Positions 33,691-43,118 of a DNA stretch of 64,000 nucleotides are shown here, piece by piece. The notes beneath the pieces are model-generated. The model made no database searches. It worked only from the letters and a program-made list of their open reading frames with translations, and had not been told where the DNA came from. Source of the DNA: Amaurobius ferox (lineage: Eukaryota; Arthropoda; Arachnida; Araneae; Amaurobiidae). Every line of letters begins with the position of its first letter. The stretch's first letter is position 1. The position numbers were made by a program, and so were the translations under genes. The DNA lies in the NCBI GenBank assembly GCA_951213105.1, contig OX578146.1, positions 116,097,551 through 116,161,550 of the forward strand, read 5' to 3'.

Positions 33691-35714
33691 AAATCTTGAC
33701 TAGAACCGCGGGATGGGTCAATTTGACCCAAATCTAATTCCGCTTCCGTTTTTCTCAAAAATTTACAAGCGGAATCAAATGCAAATCCTTGACGTTTCAT
33801 TATATTAGGCGAATAACGGCCTATAAAAACATCAATCGTTAGACATTTATTAGTTTCATGTTTTTAACACTTATACCTAAAATCGAGGAATGGGTCATTC
33901 TGACCCAAAGACCACCCCGAACAAGGAAAGTAAAGCACAACATTCTTTGGAAGTGGAAATGCGCGTTTCTTCCTCTTTTTCGGAAACGGGTTGAACAAAA
34001 GACCACCTTGAAGGTCATGATAAGATAAGACAATCTTTTTTATAAGGCGTTGCAGGGGGGGGGGGGGGGACATTTTTTCTTTGTAGAGATAGAACATAAG
34101 GCTGCAACGCTAGCGACCAAGTGCAGATAAAGCTTACTCTCTGAACAACATGTCACGAAAACGTAGTCGTACACTTACTATTAGCGAAGCTGTAGAATAT
34201 TGCAACAATTGTCGGAAAATGAGTCCGAATACTGCAGTGGTGAAAAGTTTGTTTTTAGTGGTGATGAATATGTACCTTTAAATAAAGAATATACATCTTC
34301 AGATAATGATGATCATGTATCTGATTTTTGTGAATTTTCTGTGCCATGTGGTAGTAATGAGACTGTTTATCCTGGCCCTGATTGAAAATTGAGAAAGAAA
34401 CAAAGTCTAGGTAAGCGAAAACAAATAAAATCATCAGACTCCAAGTCGGAACTTATAAAAACTGGAATTTTTGTTGTAAATGACGGAACGCATTGGAAAA
34501 CCATATCTTTATTCGTGGAAGAAATGCTTAACACAATGTTTGTAAGGAAACTTGAGGCTCAACCCCTTACATGAAGCGAACCATTGAGAATGAATATACA
34601 TCAAGTTCGTGGAGGTTACTTATAGATGAACCATTGCTTCATCATATAAAAAACTCTACAGAGGAAGAAGCTCACAGGCAACTTGGGAAAAATGAGTGGT
34701 CTACAGCTTTAGAGAAACTTGACGCGTTTATAGCAATTTTTATGCTCGAGGTATATACCGTGCAAGGAGTCTTGAACTTGATAGCCTGTGGTCCGTAGTT
34801 TGGGGTACACCTTTCTTTCGTGATACTATGGCAAGGGCCAAATTCAGAGAAATAATAAGATTCTTACGATTTGACATAAAAACAACAAGATCTGAACGCC
34901 TTCAAACAGTTGGCCTTATTTCTGAAGTTTGGGAGAAATTTATTGTAAATTCGATCACTAGCTACAAACCAAGAACTCATATAACTATTGATGAGCAACT
35001 GTTTCCTACAAAAGCCAGATGTCATTTTGCACAGTATATCCCAAATAAACCAGATAAATTTGGATTAAAATTCTGGCTCGTTGTTGATGTTGACACTAAG
35101 TACATACAAAATGGCTTCCCTTATCTAGGTAACGATGAGCAGCGTTCTAAAAATCTAACTCTCTCTATAAACGTCGTTTTGCGTCTAGGGAAACCTTTTG
35201 AAAACAAAGGAAGAAATGTCACGACCAACAACTTCTTTACAACACTAAAGCTGTCGCAAATGCTAAAAGAAAAGAATACAAGCTTGGTCTGGACAGTAAA
35301 GCGAATTCGAAGGGGAATTCTTGAAATTGTGAAAAAAATGAAGAAACCGTTGTACAAAACTTACTGCCAAATCACAATGATATTACTATGACATTTTACC
35401 AAGGAAAAAGAAATAAAAACGTCTTATTACTCAGCTCACTTCACCCCACATTTGATATTGACAATAATGTTCCGAAAAAGCTTTCAGAGACAATATCGTT
35501 CGTTCTATAATTCTACAAAATTTGGTGTAGAAGTTGCCGGTCAAATGGCACGGAAATATTCGATAAAGGAAGCGGCCAGTTCATGTGTTTTACAATATCC
35601 ATGATCTCGCTGGAGTTCATTCTTGGATTCTGTATAAAGCAGTTACAGGTAAAATCCCTTTCAAGGAGGAAATTCCTTCAACAATTTATTGAAGAGCTAC
35701 ACAGTCCTTATATT

Positions 35715-35774
35715 CCCGGCCGTCCAAATAGATGCTCATGTCCTTCCTGACGAGTCGGACGGTCTGGGTCTTCA
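35715..35774 (+). mobile_element. Micro-SINE (60 bp), first of three stacked insertions
   Basis: It begins CCCGGCCGTCCAAATAGATG and ends GTCGGACGGTCTGGGTCTTC plus A. It is flanked by ACAGTCCTTATATT on both sides (35701-35714 and 35775-35788). Layout and ends are as in the 59 bp copy at 22283. Confidence 0.8.
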
Positions 35775-35790
35775 ACAGTCCTTATATTGT

Positions 35791-35849
35791 CCCGGCCACA
35801 CACCTAGCTACAGTAAGCCTTCGGGTCTGTCATGTAGTCTGGGTTTTTC
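35791..35849 (+). mobile_element. Micro-SINE (~59 bp), second of three stacked insertions
   Basis: It begins CCCGGCCACACACCTAG, has 'aagccttcgggtctgtc' in the middle, and ends 'tagtctgggtttttc'. Flanks are ACAGTCCTTATATT (35775) and ACAGTCCTTATAAT (35850). It is the most diverged micro-SINE here. Confidence 0.7.
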
Positions 35850-35863
35850 ACAGTCCTTATAAT

Positions 35864-36251
35864 GGGCCAACAGCACTACCGTGCTGAAACCACCGGTTCG
35901 CGTTAGATCACCGAAGTCAGGCAGCATCGGGCGCCGTTAGTACTTGGGTGGGTGACCACCTGGGAACACCGCATGCTATTGGCATATTTCGTGCGCGGTA
36001 GCTCGGTGGTTTGCGCGCAAGATTTGCACGCTGCCACAACTGCCGCCGTGTTCATGCGGAGTACGATCACGTTAAACATGTGGGTCCGTAAGTCCTTCCG
36101 AGAGGTTGGTGGTAGGTGGAGGCGGGTACGGTCCCTGTGGATGCCTCCCCCCACTGAGTTCCGGTCTAAATTGGGTGGCACTTCCCAACCTTCCAAACGA
36201 TTACCTTACACCTTTCTGGTAGGTCGAACGGTCTGAGTCTCAACAACAACA
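35864..36251 (+). mobile_element. Composite SINE: 5S rRNA head + tRNA-like part + common body and tail
   Basis: The order is a 118 bp 5S rRNA-like head (35866-35983), a short linker, and 'gcgcggtagctcggtggttt' matching the A-box region of the tRNA SINE at 40979. The B-box segment is deleted. The shared body follows ('aactgccgccgtgttcatgc' ... 'tctaaattgggtggcact' ... 'ggtaggtcgaacggtctgag') and a (CAA)n tail. Flanks are ACAGTCCTTATAAT (35850-35863) and ACTGTCCTTATATT (36252-36265). 5S-derived SINEs are known as a class. A 5S head placed in front of a tRNA head suggests a dimer or template switch. Confidence 0.85.
35866..35983 (+). rRNA. 5S rRNA-derived sequence (SINE head, probably not a functional rRNA gene)
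   Basis: It starts GCCAACAGCACTACC and ends GCATGCTATTGGC plus A, so the terminal stem can pair. The internal control regions of a 5S gene are recognisable: 'agtcaggcagcatcgggc' (box A), 'cggttagtac'-like (intermediate element, here with G inserted bases) and 'tgggtgaccacctgggaa' (box C). The 118 bp length is essentially complete. Because it runs straight into SINE sequence, with a target duplication enclosing all of it, I take it as a retrotransposed head with a possible internal pol III promoter. Confidence 0.8.
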
Positions 36252-36627
36252 ACTGTCCTTATATTGTGTGTACACGATAAAAAAACAATCCAGACATACA
36301 GCAAACATCTCCAACTAACAGAGAATCCGTAGCAGCGCGAAAAAGAGTTAGTTGAAAAGTTCCGAAGTGCGGAAACAAAACTTTTGACATTTGTTTTGAC
36401 TGTAAAACACCAGTCTGTGGAAAGTGCACAACATATATATAAAAAGAAGTTGCTCCAACTGTGTATAGTAGATGGATTATGAAAGAACACCTTATTGGTA
36501 AGAATGTCAATTGTTTTTACCATAGATTTCTTCTAATTTTTCCAGCCAAGATATACACATTTTATTTTTGTACTGAAAACACTTTCGTATTTTTAGAAGC
36601 ATTGACAATTACGCTATATTTTATTAC

Positions 36628-36779
36628 TTTCCTTATATACATAATGTATAAGGAAAGTATTGTGACGGGATCGAAAATTCGAGTTCGAGTTTTCGACGGG
36701 AGAGCACGTTTCAAGCATCCCTGATCACGAATCAAACATTTTTGAAGTGATGTCTGTGTGTGTGTGTGTGTGTGTGAAA

Positions 36780-36814
<35 letters not shown>

Positions 36815-37640
36815 TATGTGTCTGGTTGTGTGTGTGTGTGTCAGTGAGCCTGTGGAGACGATAACTGACGAACGAATGGACCGATTCGAACCAAATTTGG
36901 TACAAAAATCACAATCCGTAAACACTGGAAGCCTATTGTTTTTATACGCAATCGAATATTCAGAACCCCCTAAATCTTCGAGTGAAATTTTGAAAATATC
37001 CTCAAAAAATCAAAACCGCTAATATAGTTACGCAAATGGACATTTCTTGTGTAATTTTTCATTAGAAAACCATTAACATAAATTTTAGAACGCTAACATC
37101 AACCGTTCTCAAGATATTGCACAATTTTCAAAAAAATTATCAAAAAGTCATATAAAATGGGAAAAAATATTTCCTATTGAGAAATATGTTAGCTTTCCAT
37201 ATGTAATACCATGCGATAAATTTGGTGACATCATTCTCGTGGATCTAGCTCGTTCCATTCATGAAAAAAGATACTTTGAGTAATACTTTTGTATTTGAAC
37301 GCCAATAGTAATTTATCTGCTGTAAGAATAACTTATTTCTTCGTCTATAACGCTTGACGAGATTTTGGAGACGAATTTGGTGGAATGTCGCCAACTTGGC
37401 GACTTCTTAAATGCCGCTAAATTAACGAAAAATTTGCCAAATGGATAAAAATGACTCTAAATCAATGACGACTCATTGATAATGACGACATAGAAAATGA
37501 AGACTCATTGACGAAAATTCCATATCTTGGAAAGAATATAAATAACTTCTATAAAAATAATCTATTTTTTTTTACTGTAAAAGTAGTAAATTCATTGCAT
37601 TATATAATGAAAGTCATGTGTTGCTCACATCAGATTTTTT
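36628..37640 (+). repeat. Family A dispersed repeat, copy 5 (inside piggyBac element)
   Basis: A full-length copy, from the palindromic ACTTTCCTTATATACATAAT to the 3' hairpin CATGTGTTGCTCACATCAGA. It contains a TG microsatellite (about 36753-36840). It lies between the transposase remnant and the right terminal repeat, so it inserted after the piggyBac element did. Confidence 0.85.
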
Positions 37641-39247
37641 TGTAAGAAACCATAGTTTTAGTTGATAAAATTTGCTTAAAAACTTACGCACCAGTAGCAA
37701 AACTCTTTATAAAAATAAAATCTGTATATATTTTATGCTTATTTTTAAATCAACATTTTCATAATTTCCGACATTATATTACATCATCTTAATATTACTC
37801 TCAAGGAAATGAATAATTGCTATTACTATAAAAATGAATTCTTATTTTTGTACTAGACCATAAATTTATATTCTCTGGGTCAATTTGACCCATCCCGCGG
37901 TTTTTGGTATAACGAAACTGCAGTGATTCTAGCGTTAAAAAAGCATTCTATCAGATTTCACATAATAATTTGATATTAGTAGGTGCCTTCCTTATTACCG
38001 TGTTCTCATCTCACATATTGAATAGTATTCGAGGTGGGCTCAAAAAGTTTTGAAACCTGCTTATTTATCAATATCTCGAATTTGAATAATTTCGAGGGAA
38101 TGAAACTTTTTCTATACAATTATTATGACAAAATTAAAAATCTGTCATTTAAAAAGAAAATTATTCCAAATAAAATATTAATTCCATTTTTTTTAAATAT
38201 AATATATATGGAGTTTAACTATCCACTGGACTTTTTCATATATTCGTAATATCGCATTGGTTAAGTCTACTTCTATCACAATCATCATCAGAATACAAAA
38301 AAATCTGATGTGGGCAACACATGACTTTTCTTATATAATGCAATGGATTTACTAGTTTTACAATAAAAAAAGAATGTAGAATATCCACGGCGCTGTGTAT
38401 TTATCATTGAATTGTACATTGGGTGATGTTCAGAATGACAACATGTAAAACTATTTCAAAATACTCAATTAATTTATACTTCGTGCGACTCTAAACAATC
38501 ATCAATATTGATAGCATCCTCAATAAGCGATAGAGTCCACATATTAAAATACTTCAATATTTACTTCACCATCTAGTCGTCATTTTCATTGATTTAGCGT
38601 CATTTTTATCAATTTGGCGATGTATTCTTTAATTTAGCAACATTTAAAAAGTCGTCAAGTTGCCGACATTCCGCCACAATCTCGCCAAGCGTTATGGACG
38701 GAGAAGTAAGTTATTCTTGTAGCAGAAAACTGACTATTGGAGTCCAAATATAAAAGTATTACTTAAAGCATATTTTCTCATGAATCGAACTAGCTAGATC
38801 CACGAAAATGATGTCACCCAATTTATCACTTGATATTATTTATGAAAAGTGAATATATTTCACAATAGGTAATATTTTTTCTTAATTTCATATAATTTTT
38901 TGATAATTTTTTTTTGAAAATGTACAATATCTCTAGAACTGTTCGTGCTAGCGCTCTAAAATTTATTTTAATCGTTTTCTGATGAAAAATTTCATAAGAA
39001 ATGGCTATTTACTTAACTTTTTTAAAGGTTTTCATTTTTTGAGACATTTTCAAAATTTCACTCGAAAATTTAGGGGGGGGAGGTGAACATTCGATTGCGT
39101 ATAAAAACAATAGGCTTCCAGTATTCATGGATTGTAATTTTTGTACCAAATTTCGTTCGTTCATGGATTGTAATTTGAGAGAGAGAGAGGGGGGGAGAGG
39201 GGGGAGAGGGAGAGAGAGAGGGAGAGAAAGTTCACACACACACACAG

Positions 39248-39305
39248 CCGGCCACTCAAAATGCTGCTATAAGTCCTTGGGCCAGGCAAGTGGTCTGGGT
39301 CTTCA
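39248..39305 (+). mobile_element. Micro-SINE (58 bp) within CA-rich tract, copy a
   Basis: It begins CCGGCCACTCAAAATGCTGC and ends GGTCTGGGTCTTCA. It is flanked by 'cacacacacag' and 'acacacacaga', compatible with a target duplication in the CA repeat. Confidence 0.7.
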
Positions 39306-39403
39306 ACACACACAGACGCACACGCACGCACACACACAGACATACATGCACACACACACAAACATACATACAGAGAGATAAATAAAGACACACAGACACA
39401 CAG

Positions 39404-39461
39404 CCGGCCACTCAAAGTGCTGCTATAAGTCCTTGGGCCAGTCGAGTGGTCTGGGTCTTCA
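39404..39461 (+). mobile_element. Micro-SINE (58 bp) within CA-rich tract, copy b
   Basis: It differs from copy a at only a few positions ('ctcaaagtgctgc', 'ccagtcgagtggtctggg'). It could be a second insertion or a tandem duplication of copy a with its CA flanks (offset 156 bp). Confidence 0.7.
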
Positions 39462-39699
39462 ACACACACACACATACACACACACAGACGTCGCCTCAAA
39501 AATGTTCTATTCGTGATCAGAGATACTTGAAACGTGCTCTCCCGTCGAAAACTCGAATTCGAATTTTCGACTCCGTCACAATACTGTCCTTATAATTATA
39601 CTATGTATATAAGGAAAGTAATATAATGTGCTAGCAATGGTTAAAAATGTTATAACTGGTTATCTAAAAGAGCTACATATATAATTCATTTGGTTACTG

Positions 39700-40065
39700 A
39701 TGGGTGCTCAATCCATTTGAAATTAATGAAGACTTACCAGAGGACTTTCAAACATCACTGATCTTTAAATAACTTATTGAAGTCCAAAAAGATAGCATTT
39801 TGTTTCATACTTTCGAACAGAGTACCTACGTTCGTATTGGGTAAAATTGAAAAAATAGAAGTCTATACTAAAGAACACGTTATGAATGTCTTATTACCGT
39901 TTTCGACTACGTATTTAACTAAAGCTGGCTGTTCTGTCTGTACTGTCATGAAAACTGAGATTCGAAACCGCCAACAAGAACATGACTTAAAATGCAGCTT
40001 TCAACGACACTACTACGAGTTGGCCAGCACTCTTGCAAGACCTAGGATCTCACTAAATAATTATT
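39700..40065 (+). pseudogene. hAT-family (ZBED5-like) transposase C-terminal fragment
   Basis: The interval translates in two frames. The first gives NPFEINEDLPEDFQTSLIF. The second, from 39777, contains HVMNVLLPFSTTYLTKAGCS, then CTVMKTEIRNRQQ and ASTLARPRIS. The 'LLPFSTTYLCE.GFS...KTK.RNRL' pattern is typical of the hAT dimerisation region in ZBED5/FAM200-like proteins. Only the last ~120 residues survive, with a frameshift and stops. The second open frame is 102 codons long, but the missing catalytic domain rules out activity. Confidence 0.75.
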
Positions 40066-40085
40066 TCAATTTGTTATTTTTCTAA

Positions 40086-40960
40086 TGTAAATCTTCATAA
40101 ATATTAAATATTACACATTGTAATAAAACGCAAGGAATATTTTTCAGCATGATCTTTCAATTTTATAATAAAACAATTTTTAATTTATTATAACATAACA
40201 CTATTGGAGATTAGATTTTTATGATACACATTAAAAAATCTAACCTTGATAGAAAAAACTTTGATAGAAAATGCATCAGATTTATAAGCACTTTTTGTGA
40301 CTTGTTATTACAATATTGCTGTTTTACCGCGTAAAAGATGCACGGGTCGCAGAGCCAAATTCAAGAGTTAATTCGGATCTTGGAAGAAAATATTAAGAAG
40401 CCTGATTTAGGAAACTGTAGTTTTGTCACGAAGGATAATCAGAATGAAAGATATTTAGAGAAGAGGATCAAAAATAGCTGTTCTCGTTATAATGTTATAA
40501 TAAAATTCAGGTACTATTGAGGTTGTGCAAATAATAATGTAAGCACACTCTACAAAATAAAACATCCCAAAACAAAACACGATTATTTATAAGAAATATT
40601 ACAAAAATATTATTTACGAAAATTTTAAATTAAAAAAGAACTTCAACTTTATAGCATACGATATCGATTAATCTCTCATCTTCCCATCTTCAACCACTTT
40701 AGCAACATCAACAATGTCTTTAAAAAATTTCATTCAGAAGAAAGATATTTAATGATCTCCCGTCATTTCCATAATTCTTCTTGAAGAGTTATGATCATGG
40801 GATCTGGTAAAGTCTTCTTATTGACTAAATGTGAGTTTTGCAGCCAGCCTTACAATATAGAAAGTGAGTTTTGCAAATAAGTTAGATCTTCAAAACTAAA
40901 AAAATATATGAGTGTATGCTTTTTCACTCATATACTACGTTCCCTTATACTTGATTACCC
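40086..40960. other. Unannotated intergenic DNA
   Basis: No supported gene. The 60-codon frame at 40338-40520 has no recognisable domain. Confidence 0.4.
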
Positions 40961-40978
40961 GCCACATACCCGCCAATA

Positions 40979-41275
40979 GGGCGCGGTAGCCCATTGGTTA
41001 GCGCGCTGGAGTTGCACTCGGTAGGCCCGGGTTCGATTCCAGCCACTGCCAAAACTGCCGCCGTGTTCATGCGGAGTACGATCACGTTAAACATGTGGGT
41101 CCGAAAGTCCTTCCGAGAGGTTGGTGGTAGGGGAAGGAGGGTACCGGTCCCTGTGGATGCCTCCCCCACTGGGTTCCGGTCTAAATTGGGTGGCACTTTC
41201 CGACCGTCCAAACAGTTACCTTACACCTTTCTGGTAGGTCGGACGGTCTGGGTTTCAACAACAACAACAACAACA
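40979..41275 (+). mobile_element. Full-length tRNA-derived SINE
   Basis: The head is GGCGCGGTAGCCCATTGGTT, with an A box, and GGGTTCGATTCCAGCC contains a near-consensus pol III B box. The body carries 'ccgccgtgttcatgcggagt' and 'tctaaattgggtggcact'. The 3' domain CCGTCCAAAC...GGTCGGACGG forms a 6 bp stem, and the tail is (CAA)n. It is flanked by the perfect 15 bp duplication ACATACCCGCCAATA (40964-40978, 41276-41290). This is the reference copy for interpreting the truncated copies at 23891 and 58228, the composite at 35864 and the micro-SINEs. The open frames on both strands are incidental. Confidence 0.92.
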
Positions 41276-41290
41276 ACATACCCGCCAATA

Positions 41291-42405
41291 TGAACTACAA
41301 GAATAAGTAATTTCAGCCGAAAATGGAGACTGCGATTTTTGCAGTTGGATTAATCACTTGCAAATATGAACATAATAGTATTTAAAATATTCATTGTTTT
41401 TAAATAAAGATTTCTAAATATAAATACAATTCTCCCATTTACATAATCACCAAAAAATATTAAAAACAAGTTTATTTCTTTAGAGACAACAAAACCTTTT
41501 GCATTATTCAAAGAAATATTTTTAAAGAGTCACAATATGTAGAGATAATTACAATAAAGTTACTTTAAACAAAGATAATAACAAGAACGACTAAACATGT
41601 ACGTGAGATGGATTTATGATTCTGTAGTTTGGCTGTAGACCAGGTGCACATAATTTAAGCTAATTAGAGAGGATCATGATTTTTTTTCTACTCTTTAAAA
41701 AATCCAAACATTTAATTTTTTTTATTAGATTTTATTGTTTCATAATGCCTACATGGCTGCCTTTGTTAAAATAATAAGTCTAAGGAAAATTTTCTTGTAA
41801 GATAGTTTTAACATTTTTTCTGTAAACATTTTTATAAATAGTATGATTTATTCTCTAAAATTATTTATAATCTGTCATATTTGCATAACATTTGTTTATA
41901 TTTTTGCAAAGCACGTGATTAGAAAAAATCTTGTGGAAATTATATAATCTCTAATAATTAAAGGAGATGTCTATTTGTTCGATTGTTTGTTTGTCTGTCA
42001 CATAAAGAAAAATCTAAACAATCCCCCAACTAAAAATTCGGTATAGTGATAGTTCAGATCAGGTAACAAGACACCTTGAAACGATTTATTCAGTTCGAAA
42101 TAAAATTTTAGTTATTTTATGTTGAAACGTAATTTTGAGGGATTTTCACACAAACGGATTCCTTAGCGATCGAAAATTTTATCACAGAGTTTCTATCTTG
42201 ACATAATCGGAAAATTTGAAAAATGCTCTCATCAACGAGCTTTAAACAGAATCCGCAGGATCACTTCCTCATATTTATATTTTAAATGTATCGAAATATA
42301 CGTAATTTTATTTTTATATTTGACATTGGAGAATTGAAGATTCGAACAATTCTAATTTTTAAAATGAATACGAAAGATATCTTTGCATCCTATTAAAAAA
42401 ATCAA
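41291..42405. other. Unannotated intergenic DNA
   Basis: AT-rich, no supported gene or repeat. Confidence 0.45.
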
Positions 42406-42407
42406 TT

Positions 42408-43118
42408 ACTACACTCCCATACAATTAATGCACTCCCAGATAACAGTATCCATGGACTGGTTTCGAGCTATGTTCTCATCAACATGGAATAACCGTTAAC
42501 TGCAATGGCAGCAAAAAACTTGATATTTGCAGCAATTTTACGAACTTTAGTGGGAACTGATAATTGCAATCCTTCCACGTAGCCGGCATAAAATCCGTTC
42601 ACAATTTAACTCTAGCAACACGAAGTTAGTGAAGTTTAACTCTATTCTTAAATTTTTTATCGTTTTTTAGAGGGATTATAAAAGTTTATTTCGGATTGGG
42701 TGAGAAGGGGGGGGGGGATTAAAGCAATCTTTCTCAGTAAGTATGACGTCAGAACTAGAGACGTATCCGTTGGAGATTTGCTTTGTATAACTATGACTTT
42801 CCCAGCCAAGAGCAAAGCCATAGATACTGTTATGTGCATTGAGAGTGTCTTCCTTATCTTGAAACCCTTTCTGGCGGTTTCTTGTGATTTTTAACATGTC
42901 CTTTACAACTTCGTATAGCTCGAGCTAAATTGTATACGAATTTTATGCCTGCTACGTGAAAGGATTGAATTTGCCAATTCCCACAAAAGTTCGCAAATTG
43001 CTGCAAATAGCATGTTTTCTTACTGCTATTGCAGTTAACAGTTATTTCATACCGATGAGCACTAAATAAGCTTGAAACCCGTCCATGAATTACGTTATCT
43101 GCAATGGGAATGTCTTCC
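42408..43118. mobile_element. Family E palindromic (foldback) element, ~210 bp arms
   Basis: The left arm (about 42408-42640) contains 'gttaactgcaatggcagcaa', 'tttgcagcaattttacgaac' and 'cacgtagccggcataaaatc'. The right arm (about 42900-43118) contains their inverted equivalents. The arms are roughly three-quarters identical by eye. The ends read 'actccca...gataac..tatccatgg', and the same end is seen at 21970. The middle holds no protein. Open frames at 42676-43213 are explained by the arms. Confidence 0.75.

Larger units (their letters stand above)
34150..36470 (+). pseudogene. piggyBac-type transposase pseudogene
   Basis: The likely start is the ATG at 34150 (MSRKRSRTLTISEAVEY), after which a frameshift leads to an acidic N-terminal region (SENESEYCSGEKF). 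Further frameshifts follow near 34570 and 34800, with an in-frame stop at 34383. The catalytic core continues at 34828-35391: REIIRFLRFD, then ITIDEQLFPTKARCHF with the first Asp, NKPDKFGLKFW, and GRNVTTNNFFTTLKLSQ, where the expected second Asp is Asn. Later GVEVAGQMARKYS replaces the usual GVD..DQM, losing the third Asp. After the nested SINEs the C-terminal Cys-rich domain is still visible (CFDCKTPVCGKC, about 36400). It is beyond repair by loss of catalytic residues and frame. Confidence 0.85.
33696..37938 (+). mobile_element. piggyBac-like transposon with nested insertions, dead
   Basis: The left terminal block ACCGCGGGATGGGTCAATTT (from about 33704) is matched inverted at 37871-37904 (TGGGTCAATTTGACCCATCC then 'cgcgg'). 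The right end abuts TTAA at 37935-37938, and the left end abuts TTGA at 33696-33699, a one-base-changed TTAA. A transposase pseudogene runs rightwards. Inside are two micro-SINEs, a composite SINE (35715-36251) and a complete family A copy (36628-37640). Without these the element would be about 2.7 kb, normal for the superfamily. Confidence 0.85.
38306..39612 (-). repeat. Family A dispersed repeat, copy 6 (minus strand), with CA/GA tracts
   Basis: Reading the minus strand, the 5' palindromic end is near 39612 and the 3' hairpin near 38306 (CATGTGTTGCCCACATCAGA). The microsatellite position holds a 'gagagaggg' tract (39177-39230) and a CA-rich stretch (to 39486) that contains two micro-SINEs. 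Confidence 0.85.

Noticed and set aside
35866..35983. Functional 5S rRNA gene
   Set aside because: It is length-complete but fused to SINE body and enclosed in a target duplication, so it is treated as a SINE head.
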